From NCBI GenBank assembly GCA_016930695.1, contig JAFGGD010000037.1, positions 1 through 64,000 on the forward strand: 64,000 nucleotides of DNA, given 5' to 3'. The translations under genes and the position numbers were made by a program. A model generated the notes under the pieces. The model did no database searches, had not been told where the DNA came from, and saw only the letters and a list, made by a program, of their open reading frames with translations. Position 1 is the stretch's first letter. Each line of letters opens with the position of its first letter. Source of the DNA: Candidatus Eisenbacteria bacterium. GTDB lineage: Bacteria > Orphanbacterota > Orphanbacteria > Orphanbacterales > Orphanbacteraceae. Of this stretch, positions 25,144 to 34,035 are shown piece after piece.

Positions 25144-26622
25144 ATGACGAAAGATCTCGAGCCGCCGGGGAGCTCAGTTATTGGCGGAGGAGTGGAGGAA
25201 TCCCGGAAGACGACGATTCGGCGCGTTTTAATCGCTGGTGTCGTCGCGGTCGAATGCGTGTCCGTACTTGTTCTCGGGCTGGACGGCCTTACGACGAGCC
25301 TGCTCGTACTTGGAGGCATTGGGTTCGCAGTTCTCTCCCTGGCCTCGCCTTCCGCCGGTTGGATGATGGTTGTGGCGCTTGTGCCGTTTTCCCAAGAAAT
25401 CTCCATGCCCGGCACCGGCTCGGCCTTACAGGCGCCCACCGAGCCCATGATTTTCTTTCTTGAGACTCTCTGGATTCTCGGATTACTTCAGAATCCGCAC
25501 TTTCGCCTACCGCCCCGGCGGTTCACGTATTCCGTTATAGGTGTCATTGCCGTGCCGTTCGTTTCATGTTTCTATTCGGATTTCGGATTCGCGACGCTCA
25601 AGTCCACACTCAATCTCGCTTGGTATCTATTTTTCGGCGTTTTTCTCGCCGTTTCGACGCTGAGATCGGTGAAAGACCTCAGAAGACTCACGATGGTGTT
25701 CACCGTTCCGGCGGCTATCGTGAGTCTCTACTATCTGCAGAACGTGGTCCGGACCGGTCTTGGAATCAAAGACGTGAACGCAGGGGCTCTACCGTTCTTC
25801 GGAGAACACGGTACCTTCGCGGCCTACCTCTGCTACGCCTTCCCCATGGCCGTTTTAACGACCCTGTGGGCGAAGAAAAAAGTGACAAAGACTATCTTTG
25901 GTTGCGCCGCGTGCGCCGTTTTCGCAGGAATCCTCTTTTCACTGACACGGGCCGCGTGGCTCGCCTTCGCCGCCATGGTCGGCGTGACCCTGATCCTTCT
26001 TCCCCGATCACGGGCTTTTCCCCGATGGATTTTTGGCGTTCTCGCTGTAGGAGGCATAGCGGCTGTGGTTTTGGCTGGAAGTTCCCAATCGACCCTGTTC
26101 AAGCATATGCGGTCGATAGCGGATACGGAAAGCAACGTCTCCAACATGGAGAGACTGAACCGTTGGGCCGCGGCGATCGATATGTTTAAGGCTCACCCGG
26201 TTGTCGGTGTCGGATTCGGGGCGTACAAACACCACTACCGCCAGTTCCGGCGCATCCGTCTTGCGACGACTGAGTCGGCTCCGCGAGCTGGCGCCCATAA
26301 CATCTTTCTGAGCGTCCTCGCAGAGATGGGCCTCGTCGGAGCCGCGGTGAACTTGGTTTTCATCGGAGCCCTTCTTTCTCTTCTCTCGCGAAACCTCTCG
26401 CGGTCAAGGTGTTTGGGACCGGAATCCCAGCCGGTGACCGCGTTCACCCTCGCGATCATCGCCGGTTTGACGGGGCACGGCGTACACGGACTGTTCAACT
26501 ACTACTCTTCCTGGGATAAGGTGAACGTCCCTCTTTGGACGTTTATCGGCGCAGCTGCGGCGTGCTCTCTCATTCTGGACTCGATCGAATCTTCGAACAG
26601 AAGCATCTGTGGTGCTCCGTAA
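25144..26622 (+). CDS. O-antigen ligase/polymerase (Wzy/WaaL family) membrane protein
   Basis: A 492-residue membrane protein with roughly 12 helices and one large periplasmic loop (~320-385) containing NRWAAAIDMFKAHPVVGVGFG and GAHNIFLSVLAEMG, the Wzy_C signature with its conserved His. Members polymerise O-antigen or exopolysaccharide repeat units, or ligate them to lipid A core; the sequence cannot decide. Its place between Wzz-like and glycosyltransferase genes favours a polymerase. The ATG at 25144 is preferred over a TTG at 25120. The spacing of 72 bases to the preceding gene fits one transcript. Confidence 0.85.
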   Translation: MTKDLEPPGSSVIGGGVEESRKTTIRRVLIAGVVAVECVSVLVLGLDGLTTSLLVLGGIGFAVLSLASPSAGWMMVVALVPFSQEISMPGTGSALQAPTEPMIFFLETLWILGLLQNPHFRLPPRRFTYSVIGVIAVPFVSCFYSDFGFATLKSTLNLAWYLFFGVFLAVSTLRSVKDLRRLTMVFTVPAAIVSLYYLQNVVRTGLGIKDVNAGALPFFGEHGTFAAYLCYAFPMAVLTTLWAKKKVTKTIFGCAACAVFAGILFSLTRAAWLAFAAMVGVTLILLPRSRAFPRWIFGVLAVGGIAAVVLAGSSQSTLFKHMRSIADTESNVSNMERLNRWAAAIDMFKAHPVVGVGFGAYKHHYRQFRRIRLATTESAPRAGAHNIFLSVLAEMGLVGAAVNLVFIGALLSLLSRNLSRSRCLGPESQPVTAFTLAIIAGLTGHGVHGLFNYYSSWDKVNVPLWTFIGAAAACSLILDSIESSNRSICGAP

Positions 26623-26678
26623 AATCAGCCAGCCATACTTAAAGTTTTGTCCGGGGATCGGATCGAAGCGAAAGAACG

Positions 26679-27929
26679 ATGAAAGATCGATCGACATCTC
26701 ATGAGGGGCGAATTATAGGGAAGGATCGGCTACGAGTCTTCGTAGTGGATCACGTGGGGGGCGTACACACCTTCCGAGAAAAATACCGTTTTTTGGCTTC
26801 CGATCCTGGTATAGATCTGACGGTATTTGTTCCCGAGAAGTGGATAGAAAACGGCCGTCTCGTTCGGGCTAGATCCAAGGACGAAGGGTACGCGATACGA
26901 ACGGGAAAGGCGGGCTTTCGCGGTTATGAAAACAGGGGCTTCTTCTATACGGGTTTGGCACGGGCATTATCGGAAGTACGACCCCATATCTTTCACCTCA
27001 ATGAGGAACCCTATAGTGTCATCGCTCTCCAGTGCGTCCTTCTGGCGCGTATCTTCTGCCCCCGTGCCCCGATCCTCTTCTACACTTTCGACAACTTACA
27101 CCCAGGTTTCCATTACCCTTACCGGCCGTCTTGGTTCTATGGTTTAGTCCAACGGTATGTCCACCGGCGGGCGTCGGTGGGAATGGTGGGATGCTCGGAC
27201 GCGCTCACGATTCTTCGTTCCCGGGGCTTCACCAAACCGGTGCGATTCGTTCCCCTGGCCGTTGATCCCGAGAGTTACCGGACAATGGATGTTCATGATT
27301 TGCGAAACGACCTGGATCTTCGTGATTTCGTGATCGGTTTTGTGGGCCGATTGATCCCCATGAAGGGGATTTCTGTCCTGCTCGACGCCCTTGGAAGTCT
27401 CCCGTTCCCCTGGTCCCTCTTTATTCTCGGCGATGGTGAAGAGAGGACGAGGATCGAGGAGTACGCTCGCGATTCGGGCAACGCCGATCGGGTCCGAATC
27501 GTTCCCATGGTGTCACATGCCGATGTTCCCCGATTTCTCAATCTCCTGGACACGCTTGTGCTCCCCTCGCGGACCACGAATTGCTCAAAAGAACAGTTTG
27601 GCCGCGTGTTGATCGAAGCGATGGCCTGCGGTGTTCCAGTGGTCGGTTCGGACAGCGGCTCCATTCCGGAAGTCATAGGAGAAGGAGGAAGGGTGGTCCC
27701 CGAGGGAGATCCTACGGAGCTGGCCGCAGTTCTATGTGAGCTTCGCGATAACGCCGAAGAGAGAAAAAACCTTGGCCGGGCCGGACGCGAGCGGGTTCTA
27801 AAACATTTCACTTGGCAACGAGTGGCTGAGATTTACAAATCAATTTACCGTGATCTCCTGGAAGGCACGGTTCCCTCCGAAGAGGATCCCCCATGGAGTA
27901 CTTGTTCCTCGCACTCTCGACGTTCATAA
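26679..27929 (+). CDS. Family 4 glycosyltransferase, polysaccharide locus
   Basis: A 416-residue GT-B enzyme. The acceptor half includes HIFHLNEEPYSVIALQCVL and the donor half FVIGFVGRLIPMKGISVLLDAL, LFILGDGEERTRIEEY and the EX7E motif within GRVLIEAMACGVPVVGSDSG. It would add one sugar to the lipid-linked repeat unit on the cytoplasmic face. Specificity cannot be read. The last 37 bases overlap the next gene in another frame, so the two are translationally coupled. Codon use is more AT-rich than in flanking housekeeping genes, like the rest of this block. Confidence 0.88.
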   Translation: MKDRSTSHEGRIIGKDRLRVFVVDHVGGVHTFREKYRFLASDPGIDLTVFVPEKWIENGRLVRARSKDEGYAIRTGKAGFRGYENRGFFYTGLARALSEVRPHIFHLNEEPYSVIALQCVLLARIFCPRAPILFYTFDNLHPGFHYPYRPSWFYGLVQRYVHRRASVGMVGCSDALTILRSRGFTKPVRFVPLAVDPESYRTMDVHDLRNDLDLRDFVIGFVGRLIPMKGISVLLDALGSLPFPWSLFILGDGEERTRIEEYARDSGNADRVRIVPMVSHADVPRFLNLLDTLVLPSRTTNCSKEQFGRVLIEAMACGVPVVGSDSGSIPEVIGEGGRVVPEGDPTELAAVLCELRDNAEERKNLGRAGRERVLKHFTWQRVAEIYKSIYRDLLEGTVPSEEDPPWSTCSSHSRRS

Positions 27930-29020
27930 GTTGGTCCATCAATAGTGTTGGACGTTTTCGGCGTCGACGGATCAAGCGCATCCTCCTATTCAAGCTCGAC
28001 CACCTCGGGGATTTCATCACCGCCCTACCCGCAATCGCCCGCCTGCGCTCAGTCCATCCGACTGCCGAAATAACACTTGTGGTGGGATCCTGGGTCGCTC
28101 CGATAGCGGAAGGACAACCGGGTGTAGATCACATTATCGTATATGATAGCCCCCGCTATTCTCGGGTCGGAACCCAGGGAGGGGGGAAACTCTCGCAGCT
28201 TCTGGCCGGATTTCGCCCCGACTTGATCGTCGGTCTCCGCGATGATTGGGCTTCTCTCCGATACTCGATCTTCGCTGGCGCAGTCCACCGCTTCGATCGA
28301 GGGGGAGTACGGGTGTCAGCTAAAGTCGGTTCCCTACGGTTCAGGCGCGGTCGTGCGGGAAAATCGAACTCTATGCATGAGGTGGAAACGAATCTCCGGA
28401 TTGTCGGCGTGAACGACTTCAGTGTTGAGCGGCGGCCCTCACTTCAAGTGCGGGAGGACGTCGCGACGGAAATCAGCGAGATGATCCGGGATCGGCTCCC
28501 TTCCTGTCGGCACTATGTTGTGATTCATCCAGGCGCCATTTCCCCTCTCCGTTGCTGGTCTTCGCACCGTTTCATTGAAGTGATCCGTTGGATAAGGGAG
28601 AGCACGGATCTCGGGGTTGTAGTCACGGGCTCTTCTTCTGAGAAAGCCCTCGCGGAAGAGATCGTTTCGGACACTAGGTCGGGTGTGATCTCGCTGGCGG
28701 GCGAGACTTCTCTGATTCAGGTGGTCGCGGTGATTTCCGGGGCGCTTGCCATGGTTTCCGTCGATACAGGGGTTATGCACATCGCTACTGCAGTGGGGAC
28801 TCCTGTGATCGCTTTAGTCGGCCCGGAAGATCCGAACCGTTTCGGTCCCTACGGCCGAGAGAATGCCGTCCTGTACCACAACTATTCCTGCTCTCCTTGC
28901 GACCAAGTGAATTGTGTGAGGGGGAGACCGGAATGTATGGAGACGATCACCACCGATGAAGTGATCGGGGCACTCCGGCGAGTTCTCGTTGGGGCTGGTT
29001 TCGACTACGGAGGCTCCTAA
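27893..29020 (+). CDS. Family 9 glycosyltransferase (heptosyltransferase-like)
   Basis: A 375-residue GT-B enzyme of the ADP-heptose:LPS heptosyltransferase family. LLFKLDHLGDFITALPAIARLR is the family's N-terminal acceptor motif, and VVIHPGAISPLRCWSSHRF and VDTGVMHIATAVGTPVIALV form the donor-binding half. The first 20 residues are hydrophobic (YLFLALSTFISWSIN) and may attach it to the membrane. The donor may be ADP-heptose or another nucleotide sugar. The cysteine-rich tail region (CSPCDQVNCVRGRPECM) is a common feature of heptosyltransferase-like proteins. Confidence 0.88.
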   Translation: MEYLFLALSTFISWSINSVGRFRRRRIKRILLFKLDHLGDFITALPAIARLRSVHPTAEITLVVGSWVAPIAEGQPGVDHIIVYDSPRYSRVGTQGGGKLSQLLAGFRPDLIVGLRDDWASLRYSIFAGAVHRFDRGGVRVSAKVGSLRFRRGRAGKSNSMHEVETNLRIVGVNDFSVERRPSLQVREDVATEISEMIRDRLPSCRHYVVIHPGAISPLRCWSSHRFIEVIRWIRESTDLGVVVTGSSSEKALAEEIVSDTRSGVISLAGETSLIQVVAVISGALAMVSVDTGVMHIATAVGTPVIALVGPEDPNRFGPYGRENAVLYHNYSCSPCDQVNCVRGRPECMETITTDEVIGALRRVLVGAGFDYGGS

Positions 29021-29138
29021 TCCGTCTCGATCGTTTCGTGTCCGCCGTTGTCCGGGGCCCGAAGCTTTGGTATATTCCTAGAGTCATTCGACTTGGCTTG
29101 ATCGAAGAAAGGAGCCGAACAAGGGCATCGGTGGATCC

Positions 29139-30350
29139 GTGAAAATTCTCTTCCTCACCTCTCGACTCCCCTATCCTCCCCACCGGGGAGATCGGATCCG
29201 GACTTTCCATTTTCTGCGACGATTGGCCAGGGATCACGAAGTTCACCTTATCTCGTTCATCGAAACCCGAGAAGAAGAGCGGTATTTCCCGATTCTCGAA
29301 CAGTTTTCTCGTGTCGACACGGTCCTACTGCCGAAGGAAAATTCTTTCAGGAACATGATTCGAGGGATCCCATCTTCCCTGCCCCTCCAATTACACTACT
29401 ACAGATCGGTCGAAATGGAGGCGTTGGTGCGTCAGCGATCTGAGGCCACACGTTTCGACCTTGTGTACACCCATCTGTTTCGAATGGCCCCTTTCGCAGT
29501 GCTCGTGGATGGGGCGATTCGCGTGCTGGATTTAACGGACTGTGTTTCCCGCGAGCTTGGCGGGTCCATTTCGTATCGACCCCTATGGATGCGTCTCCCC
29601 CTTCGGATGGAGACGGCTCGGATTCGCCTCTACGAAAAGGAAGTAACCGCGGATTTCGACGAAGTATGGACGATCTCTGAATCGGATCGTGATGAGATCG
29701 CAGCTGGGGCTCCGGGCGCCCGCATTCACGTAGTGCCCAACGGGGTCTCTCAGGAGCTCTTCGACGTGCGCACGGACCGGAAGTCCCCCATTCTGGGATT
29801 TCTGGGTAACTACCAGGTACCGCATAACATCGACGCTGCCCGGATTCTCGCGCTTCGAGTGATGCCCATCGTCCGCAGCCGATTTGCGGATGCCCAGCTG
29901 CACTTGATCGGACACGGTCACTCTCGGGCGGTCGACCGGCTGGACGGGTTTAACGGCACAGTCGTGGTCGGGCCGATCGACAATTGGGCCGACGCCCTCT
30001 CCCCGCTAAGCGTATTCGTTGCTCCCCTGAGGTACGCGGCAGGTGTACAGAATAAGATAGTCGAAGCCATGGCGGCGGGTCTCCCGGTGGTCACGTCCTC
30101 CCCAGGAAACTGTGGTCTTCAAGCTAGGTCCGGTTCGGAGATCCTAGTTTACGATAGTCTTGAGGAATTCGCGGTCGCCACCGGCGATTTGCTCCGAGAT
30201 CCCAACCGGGCAGCCGCCATCGGGGAACGCGGCCGGGCCTTTGTTCGGTCGAGGTTTTCCTGGGACCGGGTCGCGGAGAGGGTCGGGGAATTGCTCGCGT
30301 CTCGGTCCGTCCTTGGTGGACCCGGGTTACCGGAAGGGACGGGGGGCTAG
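29139..30350 (+). CDS. Glycosyltransferase resembling the EpsH/PEP-CTERM-associated sugar transferase family
   Basis: A 403-residue GT-B enzyme starting at a GTG (29139). The N-terminus KILFLTSRLPYPPHRGDRIR followed by FHFLRRLARDHEVHLISF is characteristic of the TIGR03087-like group, often found in exopolysaccharide/exosortase loci. The donor half has FLGNYQVPHNIDAA and the acidic motif in VEAMAAGLPVVTSSPG. No exosortase or PEP-CTERM protein is seen in this window, so the name reflects sequence only. A promoter-like stretch is not evident in the 118-base gap upstream, and it is probably transcribed with its neighbours. Confidence 0.82.
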   Translation: MKILFLTSRLPYPPHRGDRIRTFHFLRRLARDHEVHLISFIETREEERYFPILEQFSRVDTVLLPKENSFRNMIRGIPSSLPLQLHYYRSVEMEALVRQRSEATRFDLVYTHLFRMAPFAVLVDGAIRVLDLTDCVSRELGGSISYRPLWMRLPLRMETARIRLYEKEVTADFDEVWTISESDRDEIAAGAPGARIHVVPNGVSQELFDVRTDRKSPILGFLGNYQVPHNIDAARILALRVMPIVRSRFADAQLHLIGHGHSRAVDRLDGFNGTVVVGPIDNWADALSPLSVFVAPLRYAAGVQNKIVEAMAAGLPVVTSSPGNCGLQARSGSEILVYDSLEEFAVATGDLLRDPNRAAAIGERGRAFVRSRFSWDRVAERVGELLASRSVLGGPGLPEGTGG

Positions 30351-30360
30351 AGTTGTGGAA

Positions 30361-32322
30361 ATGAATCGCAGGGGAAACAGATACGCGGATGCTCTCCCCG
30401 CCTCTCGGGAAGCACTCTTGGGTTGGTGGTTGGGAGGGGGGCTCGGCCTCCTCCAGGGATTGGCTCTCCTCCCCTCGGATCAATGGCGGGTCCACATCTG
30501 GATACTTCCGCAGACCTTCCTGCTTTACGCCTTCCCCACGTCCATTCTCGCCTTGGTTTGGGGCTCGATAATATGGCGGGCGTGCCGGATTCTTCGTCGG
30601 GGACCGTCTCGCGGCGGCGTAATGGCGTCTTTCGTCGTCATCCTGCTCTGCGTTCCCATTTTCGTCCATGTTCACGTGAATCGCCTGCCGGGTATAAGCC
30701 TTCTCGCTCCAGTCAGCGTCGCATGGTCCATAGTACTTTTTCTTGGAGGCGTATTGCTCTTCTTCGTCATTCGTCTCCTTTTTCGCATCCTCACGGGATT
30801 GTGGAAACTGGATGAGGGGCTTTCACTCCGGCGGGCATTCCTACACGGGGTTCTTCCTCTGACGCTACTGGTTCTCCTGGCCGCGTTGGCACCGATTGTT
30901 TCTTGGCCCGGCAATGCAGATCGATCGTCGGCGCTGAAGGAAGGTTGTCGGCTGCCCCACGTAGTGGTAATCGTCATGGACACGACACGAATGGACCGGC
31001 TCTCCTGCTACGGGTATCCCCGACCGACAACGCCCTTTCTTGAGTCCCTCTCCGCCCGCGGCGTGAAGTTCACGAGCGTGATTTCCCCGTCACCCTGGAC
31101 CCTTCCCTCACACGCGTCGATTCTTACGTCCAGGTATCCCAAGACTCATGGAGCCCACATGGGGCATTGGCGATTGGGCGACGAGAATAGAACCCTCCCG
31201 GAAATCCTCCAGGAAGCCGGCTTTTTCACAGCGTGCTTCGTATCCAATCCCTTTTTGTCGCGCGTATTCAATCTGGACCAGGGTTTCGACGTGTATGATG
31301 ACGAACTCGAGTCGTGGTTTTATCGTACACAGCTTTGGCGCATCGCGACACGCCTCGGCGCTGCGGATCGCTGGAAACCGCACTATGCCGAACGCCGTGC
31401 CGGTGCCACGGTATCCCGGCTTTCTGAGTACTTGGATTCGCAACGGGGAGAACCGTGTTTTCTCTTTCTGAATTTCAACGACCCTCACGCACCCTACTTG
31501 CCTCCCGAGCCCTATCGAAGCCGATTTTTGAGAAATCCCGATTATCGCGGCCTGATGAAGTCACCTTCAACACATGACGACATTATTCGCGTCTCCGACG
31601 CTGGTCTCGGTTCCGAGGATTTGGAATATTTAGGGGATCTTTACGATGGGGAGTTGGCCTACCTAGATGGTGTGCTCGCGGAACTGTTCGACGACTTGGA
31701 GCGGCGCTTCGAGGATCGGGGGATGATCTTGGTCGTGACCGGAGACCATGGGGAGAGTTTCGGGGAACACGATCTCCTCGGGCACCGGGGATCCTTACAC
31801 TACCCGCTCTTGTCCGTTCCCTTGATTTTCTATGGCCCCGGAATAGTCCCAGAAGGTGTCGTGGTCTCCGACCGGGTTCAAACCACGGACATCGCTCCCA
31901 CACTTCTCGAGTTGCTGTGCATTGATGTGCCGATGGAGATGGAAGGTGCGGGGCTTGGGGATCTCTGGCTCCCCCGACCAGCTCCGCCTCCGGGGGGAGA
32001 CGAGAAAGACCGGGAAGGTTTCGCCGAACTCTACCCGGATGCCGATCTTACTAGACGCATCCCGGACTTCGATCGGCGCCTGACCGCTTTTTTTAGGGGG
32101 GCTTGGAAACTGATCGCCGGGGACGACGGGACAAGCCTGCTTTACAATGTTGTATCGGATCCCGACGAGACCCAGGACGAATCCGAGCACGAGCAGGAGA
32201 CGGTCGCCGACATGGTTTTGCGGGTGGAGACCTGGGTTGGCGAGGGCCAAGAGAGGTCGGAGTCGACTCCACTGGACGCAGCTACTGCCGAACGGCTCCG
32301 CTCTCTCGGATATCTAGAGTAG
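30361..32322 (+). CDS. Membrane-anchored sulfatase-fold protein, Thr at the nucleophile site
   Basis: A 653-residue protein: five or so N-terminal membrane helices (to ~182), then an alkaline phosphatase-superfamily domain. Metal-binding VVIVMDTTRMDRLSCYGYP (D207) and VTGDHGESFGEHDLLGHRG are intact. The formylglycine site CxPxR is replaced by T247-L-P-S-H, so Thr, not a formylglycine-generating enzyme product, would be the nucleophile, as in phosphoglycerol- and phosphoethanolamine-transferase relatives. It may therefore decorate the polysaccharide with a phospho-group; true sulfatase activity is unlikely. The start at ATG 30361 lies ten bases after the previous gene. A paralogous layout occurs at 59309-61195. 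Confidence 0.82.
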   Translation: MNRRGNRYADALPASREALLGWWLGGGLGLLQGLALLPSDQWRVHIWILPQTFLLYAFPTSILALVWGSIIWRACRILRRGPSRGGVMASFVVILLCVPIFVHVHVNRLPGISLLAPVSVAWSIVLFLGGVLLFFVIRLLFRILTGLWKLDEGLSLRRAFLHGVLPLTLLVLLAALAPIVSWPGNADRSSALKEGCRLPHVVVIVMDTTRMDRLSCYGYPRPTTPFLESLSARGVKFTSVISPSPWTLPSHASILTSRYPKTHGAHMGHWRLGDENRTLPEILQEAGFFTACFVSNPFLSRVFNLDQGFDVYDDELESWFYRTQLWRIATRLGAADRWKPHYAERRAGATVSRLSEYLDSQRGEPCFLFLNFNDPHAPYLPPEPYRSRFLRNPDYRGLMKSPSTHDDIIRVSDAGLGSEDLEYLGDLYDGELAYLDGVLAELFDDLERRFEDRGMILVVTGDHGESFGEHDLLGHRGSLHYPLLSVPLIFYGPGIVPEGVVVSDRVQTTDIAPTLLELLCIDVPMEMEGAGLGDLWLPRPAPPPGGDEKDREGFAELYPDADLTRRIPDFDRRLTAFFRGAWKLIAGDDGTSLLYNVVSDPDETQDESEHEQETVADMVLRVETWVGEGQERSESTPLDAATAERLRSLGYLE

Positions 32323-32462
32323 GGAGCATTCTCAGACCTTTTCCTCGACGGCGCTACCACCTTTTGGGATAATCTGATTGTTCACTGCGTGAACCGTGAT
32401 CGAGGGGCGTCGAGGGGTTTCCCTGCGTCACCTTCGCCGTAAAAAGGGAAAGGTTTTCATAC

Positions 32463-34028
32463 ATGAAGTCCCCCGCCGCCACCATCACGATCTTCGCATT
32501 CTTGCTCGCGGTTTGGTGTCTTCCCGCCTTCGCACAAGAAACCGAAGGCGTGGTTGTTTCTGGTCTTTCCGCTCTGGTAATCGAAGGCCCGGTCGATGAG
32601 TCAACTTATCTCGTTGGACCGGGGGATGTTTTCACCGTGACCATTCTCGGAGAAGCCCAGAGATCCTGGACGATACCGGTCACGCCGGAGGGGACCGTAA
32701 TCATCCCACCGGTCGGGGCGATCTCCGTGGCTCCTCTGACCCTGCTTGAGGCCAAACAACGGGTAAGTGAAGAACTTCTAAGCTATTACCGGAATGTAGA
32801 AATCCAGTTTGTTCTCACCCAACTCCGTCGCTTCGAGGTCCACGTGCTCGGCCAGGTCGAGAATCCCGGCACCTACATCGTAACCGCGCTGACGCGCGTC
32901 TCCTCCGCCATCGAGATGGCGGGCGGATTCCTGGAAGAAGGGTCGCGCCGGAGCCTGACGATCCGCGGTTTGGACGGGGAGACGGAGTATGCCGACGTCC
33001 TCCGTTTCGAAATGCTCGGTGAGAGAGAGTGGAATCCATTCGTCTCCGACGGCGATATCGTCTACGTCCCCGTGAAGCTGCGGGAGGCGAGCGTCCACGG
33101 CGGCGTCGCCCTTCCGGGGCGCTACGAGATCGTCGAAGGAGAGAAGATCATGGACTTCATCCGGATCGCCGGAGGATTCACGGACGATGCGATCCGGGAT
33201 TCGGTGGAGATCCGCCGTTTTCTAGTCGACGAGCCGTCCCGAACGCGCCGCTTCTTCGTCGATCTCTCGGTCGATCCTCCGCGGAGCGACGAACCGGATC
33301 TTCTTATTCGCGCGGGGGACGAGATTTTCGTACGGGGGATCCCGCAGTGGCATCTGCAGCGGGCGGTGACCGTGACGGGCGAGGTGCTGTTTCCGGGCGT
33401 CTACGCGATCGATGAGGGGCGGGAACGTCTGAGCGAGTTGATCACGCGCGCGGGCGGCTTCACGGAAGACGCCGACTTGATCGAAGCGAGCGTGACACGC
33501 CGCTCTTTCCGCAGCGAGGCGGAGGATCGCGAGTTCGAGCGTCTCCGCACCATGCCGGTCGCCGACATGTCCGAGGACGAGTACGCCTACTTCAAGATGC
33601 GTTCCCGGGAGAAGAAGGAAGAGGTGGTGGTCGACTTCGTTTCCCTTTTCCGGGAGAACGACGCGGAAGAAGACATTCTTCTCCGTCGAGGGGATGTAGT
33701 CACCGTGCCCCAGATGAGCAAGACGATCACGGTGAGCGGGCAGATCGTCAATCCGGGTCGTCTTCCCTTCACCGAGGGAGAGGACTACCGCTACTACATC
33801 GAGCGGGCCGGCGGCTACGCGCGACGGGCATCGAAGGGGAAAATACGCATCATCAAGGGTTCGACGGGAATCTGGTTCAACCGGGGAGAAACCGATCTCG
33901 AGCCGGGCGACACGATCTGGATCCCGGAAAAACCGGACCGGGATTACTGGGCTCTCTTCAAGGATTTCATGACCGTCGCCGCCCAGGTCGCCACGGTCTA
34001 CATCGTCGTCGACCAGGCCACGAAATGA
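32463..34028 (+). CDS. Polysaccharide export protein with SLBB domains (Wza-like)
   Basis: A 521-residue exported protein. A signal peptide (cut near AFA-QE, ~residue 24) is followed by a Poly_export domain (~50-125: YLVGPGDVFTVTILGE, VTPEGTVIIPPVG) and at least four SLBB-type repeats (VHVLGQVENPGTYIV, ASVHGGVALPGRYEI, VTVTGEVLFPGVYAI, ITVSGQIVNPGRLPF), ending in a C-terminal amphipathic helix. It would form the periplasmic/outer-membrane channel for the polysaccharide made by the upstream genes. There is no lipobox cysteine. Base composition changes inside the gene: the first ~360 bases are like the AT-richer island, the rest is strongly GC-rich. Confidence 0.9.
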   Translation: MKSPAATITIFAFLLAVWCLPAFAQETEGVVVSGLSALVIEGPVDESTYLVGPGDVFTVTILGEAQRSWTIPVTPEGTVIIPPVGAISVAPLTLLEAKQRVSEELLSYYRNVEIQFVLTQLRRFEVHVLGQVENPGTYIVTALTRVSSAIEMAGGFLEEGSRRSLTIRGLDGETEYADVLRFEMLGEREWNPFVSDGDIVYVPVKLREASVHGGVALPGRYEIVEGEKIMDFIRIAGGFTDDAIRDSVEIRRFLVDEPSRTRRFFVDLSVDPPRSDEPDLLIRAGDEIFVRGIPQWHLQRAVTVTGEVLFPGVYAIDEGRERLSELITRAGGFTEDADLIEASVTRRSFRSEAEDREFERLRTMPVADMSEDEYAYFKMRSREKKEEVVVDFVSLFRENDAEEDILLRRGDVVTVPQMSKTITVSGQIVNPGRLPFTEGEDYRYYIERAGGYARRASKGKIRIIKGSTGIWFNRGETDLEPGDTIWIPEKPDRDYWALFKDFMTVAAQVATVYIVVDQATK

Positions 34029-34035
34029 TCCGCCG

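Noticed and set aside
29139-30350. Evidence for an exosortase/PEP-CTERM system
   Set aside because: One glycosyltransferase resembles that associated family, but no exosortase or PEP-CTERM tail is found in the window.
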